Assembly (NCBI GenBank): GCA_005893225.1
Contig: VBOT01000003.1
Coordinates: 1-32,598 of the forward strand
Direction of reading: 5' to 3'
DNA length: 32,598 bases
From: Candidatus Eiseniibacteriota bacterium
Lineage (GTDB): Bacteria > Eisenbacteria > RBG-16-71-46
Positions 1 to 8,399 of the stretch are shown piece by piece. A program made the position numbers and the translations under genes. The notes under the pieces were generated by a model that saw only the letters and a program-made list of their open reading frames with translations, did no database searches and had not been told where the DNA came from. Each line of letters begins with the position of its first letter. Position 1 is the stretch's first letter.

Positions 1-218
1 CTCTAGTGTACCGGTTGTTCTGCCATGAGCATCGCCGGGTAGCTATGTTCGGACGTGATAAGCGCTGAAAGCCTCTAAGCGCGAAACACACCCCAAGATT
101 AGGGATCCCGTGGCTTCGGCCACTAAGGCTCGTTGGAGATTACGACGTCGATAGGCGGGAGGTGTAAGGCCCGTGAGGGCTTCAGCCGACCCGTACTAAT
201 AAGCCGAGGGGCTTGGCC
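1..218 (+). rRNA. 23S ribosomal RNA, 3' end (partial)
   Basis: The first ~218 bases carry the conserved 3' terminal part of domain VI of 23S rRNA, including the gene's characteristic GGAGGTGTAAG and CCGTACTAATAAGCCGAGG stretches close to the end. The 5' part lies outside the window. The exact 3' end is estimated from the closing helix strand near GGGGCTTGGCC. It is followed by a ~60-nt AT-richer spacer and the 5S gene, the usual bacterial order. Confidence 0.95.
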
Positions 219-277
219 GGTTTATTTGCTTCCGTGCTTCCGCGTGTTCCAGCGTCTCGTTTCGATTGTCATCGTTT

Positions 278-393
<116 letters not shown>

Positions 394-402
394 GTTTTCT
401 TC

Positions 403-438
403 GAGGCCTCGGCAAGTCGCCGGGGCCTCAATGTTTTC
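403..438 (+). terminator. Intrinsic terminator of the rRNA operon
   Basis: An 11-bp fully paired stem (403-413 with 419-429, including one G-T pair) closes a 5-nt loop AAGTC, and a TGTTTT tract follows at 432-437. It lies 10 nt after the 5S gene. Confidence 0.85.
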
Positions 439-615
439 GGGGCGCTCGGCCCAACGACCCCAGCGCCTCGCCGAGCCGGACGGTCTGAGCGAAGCGGGCC
501 ACGCGCCCGGCCACGCTGCCCGGTCCGGGCCAGCCGCCGGCAGCGGCTGCGTACCCGCAGGTGCAGCCACCGGGCTCCGTCCGGCACTCGACTCCCGCAC
601 CCGGGGCCCAACGCT

Positions 616-644
616 TTGATCCGCCTGATGATTACCCATACTGT
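616..644 (+). promoter_or_regulatory. Candidate sigma70-type promoter for the 753 gene
   Basis: TTGATC at 616-621 is followed after 17 nt by TACTGT at 639-644. Start would be near 651, giving a ~100-nt leader before the ATG at 753. The match to consensus is moderate. Confidence 0.4.
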
Positions 645-711
645 ACCGCCCTGCAACGGGCCGGCACGAAGGCTGCTGCGACTGGGGATCGGTACCCTGG
701 CCAACAGGGCA

Positions 712-731
712 GGGGCCCCATGGAGGGCCCC
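712..731 (+). promoter_or_regulatory. Leader hairpin just upstream of the ribosome site
   Basis: GGGGCCC (712-718) pairs perfectly with GGGCCCC (725-731) around a 6-nt loop CATGGA. It ends 6 nt before the AGGAG ribosome site (738-742) of the 753 gene. It could influence translation or mRNA stability; this is inference. Confidence 0.35.
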
Positions 732-752
732 GGTTGCAGGAGCGAACCCATC

Positions 753-1544
753 ATGAAAACAACCTTCCGTCTATTCTTGGCCGCGGTGGGGCTCGCCAGC
801 ATGACTTCGGCTGCCGGCGCCCAGATCCTGCCCCCCGACATCCAGCGCGAGCTCGAGATGACCGACCTGCGCATCGAGCGGGCGGAGACGATCGTCGCGG
901 GCTCGGACAACGACGCCGCGCGGCTCGAGCTGGAACAGGCGGTTCTGCTCCAGACCCGGGCGAAGGAAGAATTCGCCGCGGGTCATCCGAGGATCGCGCT
1001 GGATCTCACCTACCGGGCGCGAGGCCACGCGGACCGCGCGATCGCCCTCGTCCGAGGGCTCCCCGACCCCGACCGCGTCCGGGCGCAGCTCGACCGAACG
1101 CGCGAGCTGGTGGAGCGCGTGCGGGACCCGATCGAGGAGTGCGGCAACGAGCGCGCGCGCGCGATGCTCCACGCCGCGACGGAGATGCAGCGCCGTGCCG
1201 AGGCGGCCGCCGCGGCCAGCCGCTACCTCGCCGCGCTGCAGCTCACCCGCGGGGCGCGGGAGCGCGCGCTCGACGCGCTGCGCCTCTGCAACCTCCAGGA
1301 GGACCTCCGCGACAGCTCGGAGCGGGCGCTCAGGCGCACCGACGAGGTCATCTCACGGGCCCAGGACCGAGTGAGCGAGCACGCTTCGGAGCAGGCGCGG
1401 GAGACTCTCGGGCGGGCGATCGATCTCCAGGATCGGGCCACCCGGGAGTTTCGGGCCGAGCACTTCGAGGCGAGTCTGCGCCTGACCCAGAACGCGCGGG
1501 CGTTCGCGTTTCGGGCGATCCGGCTCTCCGGCGGCGCGTCCTAG
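753..1544 (+). CDS. Secreted alpha-helical protein with three internal repeats
   Basis: The 263-residue protein starts with a clear signal peptide (charged MKTTFR, hydrophobic stretch, AGA-Q cleavage near residue 23). The ATG at 753 has AGGAG ten bases upstream; longer frames upstream lack both. The mature part is almost entirely helical and made of three diverged ~65-residue copies at about 38-99, 114-178 and 190-258. Each ends in a motif of the type A-L-x-L-T-x-x-A-R-x-x-A-x-x-A-I/L-R/A-L: LDLTYRARGHADRAIAL, LQLTRGARERALDALRL and LRLTQNARAFAFRAIRL. Paired helices of this kind suggest a periplasmic helical-hairpin scaffold. I do not recognise a named family and assign no function. It is followed 67 nt later by an outer-membrane barrel gene and sppA on the same strand, so an envelope role is likely. 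Confidence 0.85.
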   Translation: MKTTFRLFLAAVGLASMTSAAGAQILPPDIQRELEMTDLRIERAETIVAGSDNDAARLELEQAVLLQTRAKEEFAAGHPRIALDLTYRARGHADRAIALVRGLPDPDRVRAQLDRTRELVERVRDPIEECGNERARAMLHAATEMQRRAEAAAAASRYLAALQLTRGARERALDALRLCNLQEDLRDSSERALRRTDEVISRAQDRVSEHASEQARETLGRAIDLQDRATREFRAEHFEASLRLTQNARAFAFRAIRLSGGAS

Positions 1545-1611
1545 ACATCCGTGAACGGCGCCCGCGGGTCGTGAACGAGGCCCGTCTCTTGATGAGAGGC
1601 GGGTCTCGCCC

Positions 1612-2979
1612 GTGACGCGCGGCCCTCGGATCCCGCGCCCCTCCGGTGCACTCCTGATCCTCTGCATCGCCACGCTGCCGGGAGGTCCGGCGCTCGCGGC
1701 CGCGCCGCAGCCCGACACCGCGGGCGTTCGGCTCGAGCTCCGCGCGGGACCGGAGCCCGACACGGTGGGCGTGCGGCTGGAGCTCGGCGCGAGCACCGAT
1801 TTCACCAACGAGGAGTTCTACGAGTACCGCGACGCGTTCGTGGACTCGATCGCGATCGGGCGCCGGCTCGTGGGCTCCCCCGAGACGCGCGGGGCGGGCG
1901 TGCTGCTCGCCTCGGTGGCGGGGACGCGAAGGCGGGGGGCCGCGGCCTACGTGCTCCAGAACGAGCTGAGCCTGGGGGACAAGGTGCAGCGCGGGTCGAT
2001 CGGCCTCACCTGGCGCGACGACCCCTCGCCCGGCTGGCGCCTCTACGCGGCTCCCCGGGTGGAGTACCGGCATGACCGGACCTTCGATCGCGATCTCGGC
2101 GAGTGGCGAGGCGCCGCGAGCGCGCGATTGAGGCACGGCTTCCTCCAGTCGCGCTTTGCCGAGCTCGGCGCCACGGGAGAGCTGCTGCGAACCCGGGGCC
2201 AGGGTGCGCTGTTCCTGCTCGACCGGAACGCGGCCCGAGCCTCCGTGGCGCTGGAAGGCGCGCCGCTGTTCGGCCCCGAATGGCGGCTCGGGTATAACCT
2301 CGCGGTCCGCGAGTTCCCGGACTCGAGCGAGCGCGATCACGTCGAGCACGGCTGGGAGGGGCGGTGGAGGCGTGATTTCGCCGCCGGGCACTCGCTGAGC
2401 TTCGAAACCGAGGGGGCGCGGAGGGAAACGCGGAGCTCCGCGCCGACCACGCGGGATCGCTTCGTCGAGGGCGCGGGAGCCGTGGAAGCCGATCTGCGCT
2501 TCGGCGAGTCGGTCTCCTTGAGGAGCCACGCCATGGTCGAGGCGATTCACTACGACCGGGGCGACGATACCCTGTTCTTCGACTACCGGATCGTCCGGGC
2601 CCGTCTGGGCCCGCGATTCGGGCAGGGGCCCGGGAGCGCCAGCCTCGGACCGCGGGCCGAGTGGCTGGCCAGCCCGAATCACTCGGAGGAGTACTTCGAG
2701 GTCGGAGGCTTCGCCGAGTTTGAGTACCTGGGCGGCAGCGCCTGGTGGAGCGTGACTCCGGCGGCAGGATGGCGCGACTACTCCGAGAGGTCGACCCCTC
2801 GGACGCCCGCCCTCCACTCTTCCTACGCGTTCTACGAAATGGGTCTCCTCGGCGAGCAGCCCATCGCCGGCGACCTGAGGCTGCGGCTTTCCGCCAGCGT
2901 CCGGTTCGAGTCGCACGTCGATTCGCTTCAGGACGCTCGCAGCCTTTACTTCTCCCTCGACCTGCGTAAACTCCTCTAG
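1612..2979 (+). CDS. Predicted outer-membrane beta-barrel protein, hypothetical
   Basis: The 455-residue protein has an N-terminal signal-like segment ending at ALAA (about residue 30). Its body alternates polar and hydrophobic residues with many aromatic strand ends (YAAPRVEYRHD, GYNLAVREF, LYFSLDL), as in outer-membrane barrels. The C-terminus runs SLYFSLDLRKLL, like a final strand although not ending in Phe. Soon after the signal peptide an 11-12-residue unit P-x-PDT-x-GVRLEL occurs twice (about residues 32-58), a recent tandem duplication. GTG at 1612 is the only start that retains the signal peptide; its ribosome site is poor. The gene lies 29 nt before sppA. The specific substrate or role is not recognisable. 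Confidence 0.75.
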   Translation: MTRGPRIPRPSGALLILCIATLPGGPALAAAPQPDTAGVRLELRAGPEPDTVGVRLELGASTDFTNEEFYEYRDAFVDSIAIGRRLVGSPETRGAGVLLASVAGTRRRGAAAYVLQNELSLGDKVQRGSIGLTWRDDPSPGWRLYAAPRVEYRHDRTFDRDLGEWRGAASARLRHGFLQSRFAELGATGELLRTRGQGALFLLDRNAARASVALEGAPLFGPEWRLGYNLAVREFPDSSERDHVEHGWEGRWRRDFAAGHSLSFETEGARRETRSSAPTTRDRFVEGAGAVEADLRFGESVSLRSHAMVEAIHYDRGDDTLFFDYRIVRARLGPRFGQGPGSASLGPRAEWLASPNHSEEYFEVGGFAEFEYLGGSAWWSVTPAAGWRDYSERSTPRTPALHSSYAFYEMGLLGEQPIAGDLRLRLSASVRFESHVDSLQDARSLYFSLDLRKLL

Positions 2980-3008
2980 CTTTCCTAGCTCTCGTGGGAG
3001 GTCCCCTC

Positions 3009-4736
3009 ATGTCCGCACGTCGGGGCGGCTGGGTGTTCGTGGCGCTGCTGTTCGTGCTGGGCACGGCGGCGCTGCTCGCGGCGTTCCGCCTGCGCCATAC
3101 GTCCATGACGGGTTCGTCGGCGGTCCTGATCTTCGACGTGCCCCGCGAGCTCGAGGAGTCGGAAGCGCCGTTTCGGCCGCTTTCCTTCGAAGTCGTTCCC
3201 CGCACCCAGCCCACGACCTACCGGGTGGTGGACGGCCTGCGTCGCGCGGCTCGCGACTCCCGCATCGAGGCGCTGGTGCTCCAGATCGACCAGATCGACT
3301 GGGGGTGGGCCAAGGTCTCGGAGGTGCGCGACGCGGTCCTCGCGTTCCGCGCCGCGGGCAAGCCGGTGTACGCCTGGCTCTCGAGCGGGGGAGAGGCCGA
3401 ATACCTGCTGGCCTCGGCCGCCGGCACCATCGCCATGCCGCCGAGCGCCACCCTGCAGCTCGACGGGCTGACGGCATCCGCGCTCTTCCTGAAGGGCACC
3501 TTCGAGAAGCTGTCGATCACACCGAACTTCGCCCACGCCGGCCGGTACAAGTCCGCGGTCGAGCAGTACACGCGAAGCGAGATGTCCGAGCCCTCGCGGG
3601 CGGCGATGGAAGCGTTGCTCGACGACGAGTACCGGCTGCTGGTCGACTCGCTGGCCTCGGCGCGCGGTCTTCCTCCGGGAGCGGTGCGGAGGCTGCTCGA
3701 TAACGGTCCCTACGGAGCGGGAGCCGCTTACCGGCAGGGGCTGGTGGACACGCTTCTCTACGCCGCGGAGCTCGACTCCCTGGCGCTCCGGGGCGTGGGC
3801 GAGTCGGCCGTGACCCAGCCGTTCTGGCGCTATCTCCAGGGGCTGTCCGCGCGCGGCCGGGCGCGGATCGCGCTGGTCCAGGCCTCGGGAACCATCTACC
3901 CCGGGCGCAGCCGGTTCGTCGCCGGCGAGGGGCGCGTGCTCGGCTCCGAGACCCTGATCGAGGCGCTCCACGAGGCGCGCACGCGCCGTTCCATCCGGGC
4001 CATCGTGCTCCGGATCGACAGCCCCGGGGGCTCGCTCGAGGCATCCGACGAGATCTGGCGCGAGGTCGAGCGCTGCCGCCGCGCCAAGCCCGTGGTGGTG
4101 AGCATGTCCGACCTGGCGGCCTCCGGAGGCTATTACATCGCGGCGGGCGCCAGCGAGATCGTGGCGCAACCCGCCACGCTCACCGGCTCGATTGGCGTGT
4201 TCGGGGGCAAGCTCAACGTGCTCGGTCTCTACCGCAAGCTAGGCATGAACGTGGAGACGCTGAAGCGCGGCCGGCACGCCGAGATGATGTCGCCGTACGA
4301 GAACTTCACCCCCGACGAGGAGCAGCGCTTCCAGGGGCAACTGGAGGACGGCTACCGGTTGTTCCTGCGGCGGGTCTCGGCGGGGCGCCACATGCCGGTC
4401 GCGGTCGCGGACTCGGTGGGTCAGGGTCGAGTCTGGAGCGGCCTCTCGGCGCGCGGGCTCGGCCTCGTGGACCGGCTCGGCAATCTGTGGGCGGCGCTCG
4501 GGGCCGCCCGCGAGAGGGCCGGCATCCCCGAGGACGAGGAGCTGGCCGTCGAGGTTCTGCCGAAAGTCGAGCACTCCTTCTTCGAGCGCGCGCTGGCGGA
4601 CTGGCTCCAGGAGGACGACGGGGACAACGCGCGGGCGGTGTCGCTCCCGCCCGTGGTCGGCGCCCTGCTCGCGGCCGCGCGTTTTCCGGCCGGGGCCTCC
4701 CTGGCTCTCATGCCCTATCGCGTCGTCATCCGGTAG
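3009..4736 (+). CDS. sppA: Signal peptide peptidase SppA, 67K type (S49 protease)
   Basis: SppA degrades signal peptides left in the inner membrane after protein export. The 575-residue protein has one N-terminal membrane segment (about 8-26) and two tandem S49 domains, as in the long E. coli-type enzyme. The catalytic lysine is K181 in GRYKSAVE of the first half; the nucleophile is S372 in DLAASGGYYIAAG of the second half. This is the expected Lys-Ser dyad split across the two domains. LRIDSPGGSLEASDEI and the LTGSIGVFGGK stretch are also family hallmarks. The ATG at 3009 is chosen because GGGAGGT sits 6 nt upstream; a GTG at 2994 overlaps that ribosome site. It is the last gene of the + strand cluster and converges on the cytochrome c gene with only 12 nt between. 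Confidence 0.93.
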   Translation: MSARRGGWVFVALLFVLGTAALLAAFRLRHTSMTGSSAVLIFDVPRELEESEAPFRPLSFEVVPRTQPTTYRVVDGLRRAARDSRIEALVLQIDQIDWGWAKVSEVRDAVLAFRAAGKPVYAWLSSGGEAEYLLASAAGTIAMPPSATLQLDGLTASALFLKGTFEKLSITPNFAHAGRYKSAVEQYTRSEMSEPSRAAMEALLDDEYRLLVDSLASARGLPPGAVRRLLDNGPYGAGAAYRQGLVDTLLYAAELDSLALRGVGESAVTQPFWRYLQGLSARGRARIALVQASGTIYPGRSRFVAGEGRVLGSETLIEALHEARTRRSIRAIVLRIDSPGGSLEASDEIWREVERCRRAKPVVVSMSDLAASGGYYIAAGASEIVAQPATLTGSIGVFGGKLNVLGLYRKLGMNVETLKRGRHAEMMSPYENFTPDEEQRFQGQLEDGYRLFLRRVSAGRHMPVAVADSVGQGRVWSGLSARGLGLVDRLGNLWAALGAARERAGIPEDEELAVEVLPKVEHSFFERALADWLQEDDGDNARAVSLPPVVGALLAAARFPAGASLALMPYRVVIR

Positions 4737-4748
4737 CAGGCTATCGGG

Positions 4749-5162
4749 TCACTTCTTCGCGTTCTTGGCGGGGCTCTTGGGCGCGCTGAACGTGCGGACG
4801 TAGGCGATCAGGTTCTCGATCTCGGCCGGCTTCACGCCCTGCTTGGACCAGGCCACCATCCCGGATTTGATCTTCCCGTTCGTGATGCAGTCGCGCAGGT
4901 AGTCGTCGTTGTATTTGGGGTCCGACATCCGCTTCGCGTCCCGCCAGTCCGGGGTCGGGTTGCCGGTGAGCTTGAAGCCCCCGCTGCCGTCGGCCTTGTG
5001 GCACGGCACGCACTTGAGGCTGAAGATCTTCTTGCCGGCCGCGGCGACCCCCTTGCTCGGCCCGGTGATGGCCGGAGGCGCGGATCGCACGGCGAAGGCC
5101 ACGAGGACGCTCGCGAGTACGAGTGCGAACGCGACGTGCCTGAGGGTCCCTGGGCGCTTCAT
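4749..5162 (-). CDS. Small exported class I cytochrome c
   Basis: The 137-residue protein starts with a signal peptide (MKRPGTLRH, then a hydrophobic run ending AVRSA). It carries one haem-binding site, CVPCH (about residues 51-55), and a distal Met in GMVAW, the likely sixth iron ligand. The final helix IENLIAYVRTF is typical of cytochrome c6/c555-like folds. The mature length of ~105 residues suits a monohaem periplasmic electron carrier. A good ribosome site (AAAGGAG, about five bases before the ATG) supports the start. The lysine-rich tail SPAKNAKK is unusual but common in small cytochromes. No oxidase or reductase gene is adjacent, so its partner is unknown. Confidence 0.9.
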   Translation of the reverse strand: MKRPGTLRHVAFALVLASVLVAFAVRSAPPAITGPSKGVAAAGKKIFSLKCVPCHKADGSGGFKLTGNPTPDWRDAKRMSDPKYNDDYLRDCITNGKIKSGMVAWSKQGVKPAEIENLIAYVRTFSAPKSPAKNAKK

Positions 5163-5518
5163 TGTGGCTCCTTTACGGGTCGCGGCGGGATCGAGGCTCC
5201 TGGTCCACGGAGGTGGGGACGACGAGCGGCCGCGACCGAAGCAGGCTACTCATCCTACCGGATCAGGAGCCCTCAATCGATCTTTGCCTGGGCGGCGGCG
5301 GCCGGCGGCTCATCGCTCGGGCCCACTGGTGCCGGTGAAGACCGTGGATCCCACACTGTCCTCCGAGCACTGGCGCGCGTCTGTTGTTAGCGTCTTGACC
5401 CGCTCGCGAGGGGCGTGTTAGCTTCCACTGGCACAGTGTCTTACGTCGCGTCACTCAGCCCACCCATGACGTTTCGACGACAGGTACACTCACCCAGACC
5501 TTGCGGGGGAGGTGCGCA
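5163..5518. other. Divergent intergenic region between cytochrome c and the EF-G-like gene
   Basis: A ~355-nt stretch separates the two divergent starts. I see no gene. It contains a candidate promoter for the + strand gene (5395-5424) and presumably the cytochrome promoter on the other strand, which I could not place convincingly. Confidence 0.6.
5395..5424 (+). promoter_or_regulatory. Candidate promoter of the EF-G-like gene
   Basis: TTGACC (5395-5400) and TAGCTT (5419-5424) are 18 nt apart. The -35 is strong (5/6), the -10 weak (3/6). Start would be about 5431, leaving a ~90-nt leader. Confidence 0.45.
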
Positions 5519-7621
5519 TTGAAGGATTTCAGCACCGCACAGATCCGAAACGTCGCCCTGGTGGCGCACCACGGGGTAGGTAAGACCTCTCTTGCCGAGG
5601 CGATGCTGTTCCTGGCGAAGGCCACGAACCGCCTGGGTCGGATCGCCGACGGCACCACCCTGCTCGATTACGCTCCCGACGAGATCCAGCGCCAGCTCAC
5701 GATCAATCTGGCTCTCGCCCAGTTCGAGTGGTTGGGCCACAAGATCAACCTCCTCGACACCCCGGGCTACGCGGACTTCGTGGGCGACGTCCACTGCGCG
5801 CTGCGCGTGGCGGACGCCGCCCTCCTGGTGCTGCGCGCGAACACCGGGGCGGAGGTGGGCACCGAGGTGGTATGGGAGATCCTGCGCCACGAGAAGACTC
5901 CCACCCTGCTCGTGGTCAACATGATGGACAAGGAGCACGCGGACTTCGCCGGCTCACTCAAGTCCCTGCGCGACCGGATCGGCCTCAACGCCGTCCCCGC
6001 CCAGCTTCCCATCGGCCAGGCCGAGACGTTCCACGGCATCGTCGACCTGATCGAGAACAAGGCTCACACGTTCACGGGCAAGGGCATGGAGGAGAAGAGT
6101 CAGGAGGTGACGATCCCGGACGACCTCAAGCAGGCCGCCGCCGCGGCCCGGGCACGCCTGATCGAGGAGGCGGCGACCGGGGACGAGGAGCTGATGGAGA
6201 AGTTCCTGGGCGGCGCCGAGCTCACGGTGGAGGAGATCCGGCGGGGGCTGTGCGAGCGCGTGGTCCAGGGGGACCTGATTCCCGCGTTCTGCTGCTCCGC
6301 CTACGGCAACCTCGGGGTGCGCGAGATCCTGGACGAGGTCGTCGACGTGCTGCCTTCCCCGCTCGACGTGAAGCCCCAGGTCCCGGTGGGCCAGAACGGC
6401 GGCGCGCCGGTCGTGTGCAAGACCGATCCGCGCGAGCCGGTGGCGGCGCTGGTGTTCAAGACCTTCTCCGAGCAGCACCTCGGGGATCTCTCGCTGATCC
6501 GCGTCTACTCGGGGACCGTCGAGCCCGGCAAGGAGCTGCTCAACACCACCCGCCACCGCAGCGAGAAGCTCGGCACCCTCTACGATCTGGTGGGCAAGGA
6601 GCGCCTCGAATGCAAGACCGTCGCGGCGGGCGACATCGTGGCCGCGGTCAAGCTCAGGGAGACGCACACGGGCGACACCCTGGCGGACAAGTCGAGGCCG
6701 ATCCGGCTCGGTCCGCCCGCCTTCCCCGAGCCCGTCACCGAGGAGTGCATCCGCTCCAAGACCAAGGGCGACGAGGAGAAGATGGCCCAGGGCCTGAACC
6801 GGCTGCACGAGGAGGACCCCACGTTTAGCCGCGCCTACGAGCCGAGCACCAAGGAGACGCTGGTGCGCGGCATGGGCGATCTCCAGCTCGAGGTGATGGT
6901 GGACCGTCTCAAGAAGCGGTTCGGGGTGGAGGTCGTGCTCTCCCGCCCGCACGTGCCGTACCGCGAGACGATCCGCGGCAAGGCCCAGGGCGAGTACCGG
7001 CACAAGAAGCAGACCGGCGGTCGCGGGCAGTTCGGCGAGGTCCACCTGCGCCTCGAGCCCCTGAAGCGCGGCGAGGGCTTCAAGTTCGCCGACGAGGTCA
7101 AGGGCGGCGTGGTCCCGAACCAGTACATCCCCGCGGTCGAGAAGGGCGTGGTCGCGGCGATGGATCGAGGCCCGCTGGCCGGCTACCCGGTGGTAGACGT
7201 CCTGGCGGCGCTGTTCTTCGGCAAGCATCACGACGTCGACTCGTCGGAGATGGCGTTCAAGATCGCCGCCGAGTCCTGCTTCCACCAGGTGATGCTCGAT
7301 GCCCATCCCGTGCTGCTCGAGCCGATCGGCGAGATCCAGGTGCGGGTCCCCGAGGAGTTCCTCGGGGACGTGATGGGAGACCTCTCCTCGAAGCGCGGCA
7401 AGATCCTGGGCACCGAGTCCGACGGGCGCTATCAGATCGTCCGGGCGCTCGTGCCGCTGGCCGAGACGTACAAGTACGCGACTCACCTCCGCTCCCTGAC
7501 CCAGGGGAGGGGCATGCACTCGTCCAAGTTCTCCCACTACGAAGAGGTCCCGCGCGAGCTCGCCGACAAGGTGATCGCGGCCGCGCGCGCCGAGAAGGAG
7601 GCTGGGGCGGCCGCCTCGTGA
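5519..7621 (+). CDS. Elongation factor G-like GTPase (EF-G2 type)
   Basis: The 700-residue protein has the five-domain layout of EF-G: GTPase domain (about 1-270), domain II (about 300-385), domain III, domain IV with the HKKQTGGRGQFG stretch and a C-terminal domain V. G1 is HHGVGKTS and G3 is DTPGYADF. The tyrosine where EF-G and EF-Tu have the catalytic histidine (PGH) is typical of the EF-G2-like subfamily. G4 is NMMD instead of NKxD, so the guanine-contacting lysine is missing. This is probably a paralogue with a regulatory or stress role in translation rather than the main translocase; the canonical fusA would be elsewhere. The TTG start is chosen because GGAGG (5508-5512) lies six bases upstream; a TTG at 5501 overlaps the ribosome site. 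yebC follows 25 nt later. Confidence 0.9.
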   Translation: MKDFSTAQIRNVALVAHHGVGKTSLAEAMLFLAKATNRLGRIADGTTLLDYAPDEIQRQLTINLALAQFEWLGHKINLLDTPGYADFVGDVHCALRVADAALLVLRANTGAEVGTEVVWEILRHEKTPTLLVVNMMDKEHADFAGSLKSLRDRIGLNAVPAQLPIGQAETFHGIVDLIENKAHTFTGKGMEEKSQEVTIPDDLKQAAAAARARLIEEAATGDEELMEKFLGGAELTVEEIRRGLCERVVQGDLIPAFCCSAYGNLGVREILDEVVDVLPSPLDVKPQVPVGQNGGAPVVCKTDPREPVAALVFKTFSEQHLGDLSLIRVYSGTVEPGKELLNTTRHRSEKLGTLYDLVGKERLECKTVAAGDIVAAVKLRETHTGDTLADKSRPIRLGPPAFPEPVTEECIRSKTKGDEEKMAQGLNRLHEEDPTFSRAYEPSTKETLVRGMGDLQLEVMVDRLKKRFGVEVVLSRPHVPYRETIRGKAQGEYRHKKQTGGRGQFGEVHLRLEPLKRGEGFKFADEVKGGVVPNQYIPAVEKGVVAAMDRGPLAGYPVVDVLAALFFGKHHDVDSSEMAFKIAAESCFHQVMLDAHPVLLEPIGEIQVRVPEEFLGDVMGDLSSKRGKILGTESDGRYQIVRALVPLAETYKYATHLRSLTQGRGMHSSKFSHYEEVPRELADKVIAAARAEKEAGAAAS

Positions 7622-7646
7622 GGGCGGAAGGAACCCCGGTGGAACC

Positions 7647-8396
7647 ATGTCCGGCCATTCAAAATGGGCGACGATCAAGCGCAAGAAGGCGGCGACCGAC
7701 CAGGCTCGCGGCAAGCTGTTCTCGAAGTACATCAAGGAGGTCACCATCGCCGCCCGCAACGGCGGCGGGGATCCGGAGAGTAATCCGCGGCTCAGGGCCG
7801 CGGTCGCCGCAGCCAAGGCCGTGAACATGCCGTCCGCGAACATCGACCGCGCCATCAAGCGCGGCACCGGCGAGATCGAAGGCGTCAGCTACGAGGAGAC
7901 GCAGTACGAGGGATACGCCTCGGGCGGCGTGGCCGTGCTGGTCGAGGTCGCGACCGACAACCGCAACCGGACCGCCGGCGACGTCCGCCACATCTTCACC
8001 AAGCACGGCGGCAACCTGGGAGAGGCGGGGAGCGTCTCGTACCTGTTCAAGGCGCGCGGCGTGATCCTGGTCGACAAGTCCACGGCGTCCGAGGACGCCC
8101 TGATCGAGACGGTGCTCGACGCGGGCGCGGACGACGTCAACACCGAGGGTGAGACCTACGAGATCCTCACGCCCCCCGGCCGGCTCGAGGCGGTGAAGGA
8201 GGCGCTGGCCGCGAAGAACGTCCCGATCCAGAGCGCCGAGCTCACGAAGATCTCGTCGATCCAGGTGCCGCTCACCGAGAAGGACGCCGAGTCGGTCCTG
8301 AGGCTCGTCGACGCCCTCGAGGACCACGAGGACGTGCAGAAGGTCTACGCCAACTTCAACGTTCCCGACGAAGTCCTGACCCGTCTCTCGCGGTAG
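7647..8396 (+). CDS. yebC: YebC/TACO1 family protein
   Basis: The 249-residue protein begins MSGHSKWATIKRKKAATD, the near-invariant start of the YebC/TACO1 family, and keeps the full three-domain length. Members bind ribosomes and help translation through difficult stretches such as polyproline; some were earlier described as DNA-binding regulators. The acidic patch TGEIEGVSYEETQYEGYA and the segment NRNRTAGDVRHIFTKHGGNL are family hallmarks. The gene lies 3 nt upstream of ruvC, the common bacterial yebC-ruvC-ruvA-ruvB order, so it is presumably cotranscribed with them and with the EF-G-like gene before it. Confidence 0.96.
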   Translation: MSGHSKWATIKRKKAATDQARGKLFSKYIKEVTIAARNGGGDPESNPRLRAAVAAAKAVNMPSANIDRAIKRGTGEIEGVSYEETQYEGYASGGVAVLVEVATDNRNRTAGDVRHIFTKHGGNLGEAGSVSYLFKARGVILVDKSTASEDALIETVLDAGADDVNTEGETYEILTPPGRLEAVKEALAAKNVPIQSAELTKISSIQVPLTEKDAESVLRLVDALEDHEDVQKVYANFNVPDEVLTRLSR

Positions 8397-8399
8397 TCG

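Larger units (their letters stand above)
439..752. other. Intergenic region between rRNA operon and first protein gene
   Basis: No convincing gene is seen in this ~315-nt stretch. The open frames crossing it are GC-driven and lack a plausible start or ribosome site. It holds a candidate promoter at 616-644 and a GC-rich hairpin at 712-731. No tRNA fold was found. Confidence 0.6.

Noticed and set aside
5954-7867. 637-residue frame opposite the EF-G-like gene
   Set aside because: Antisense to a full EF-G-like protein; no domain or signal.
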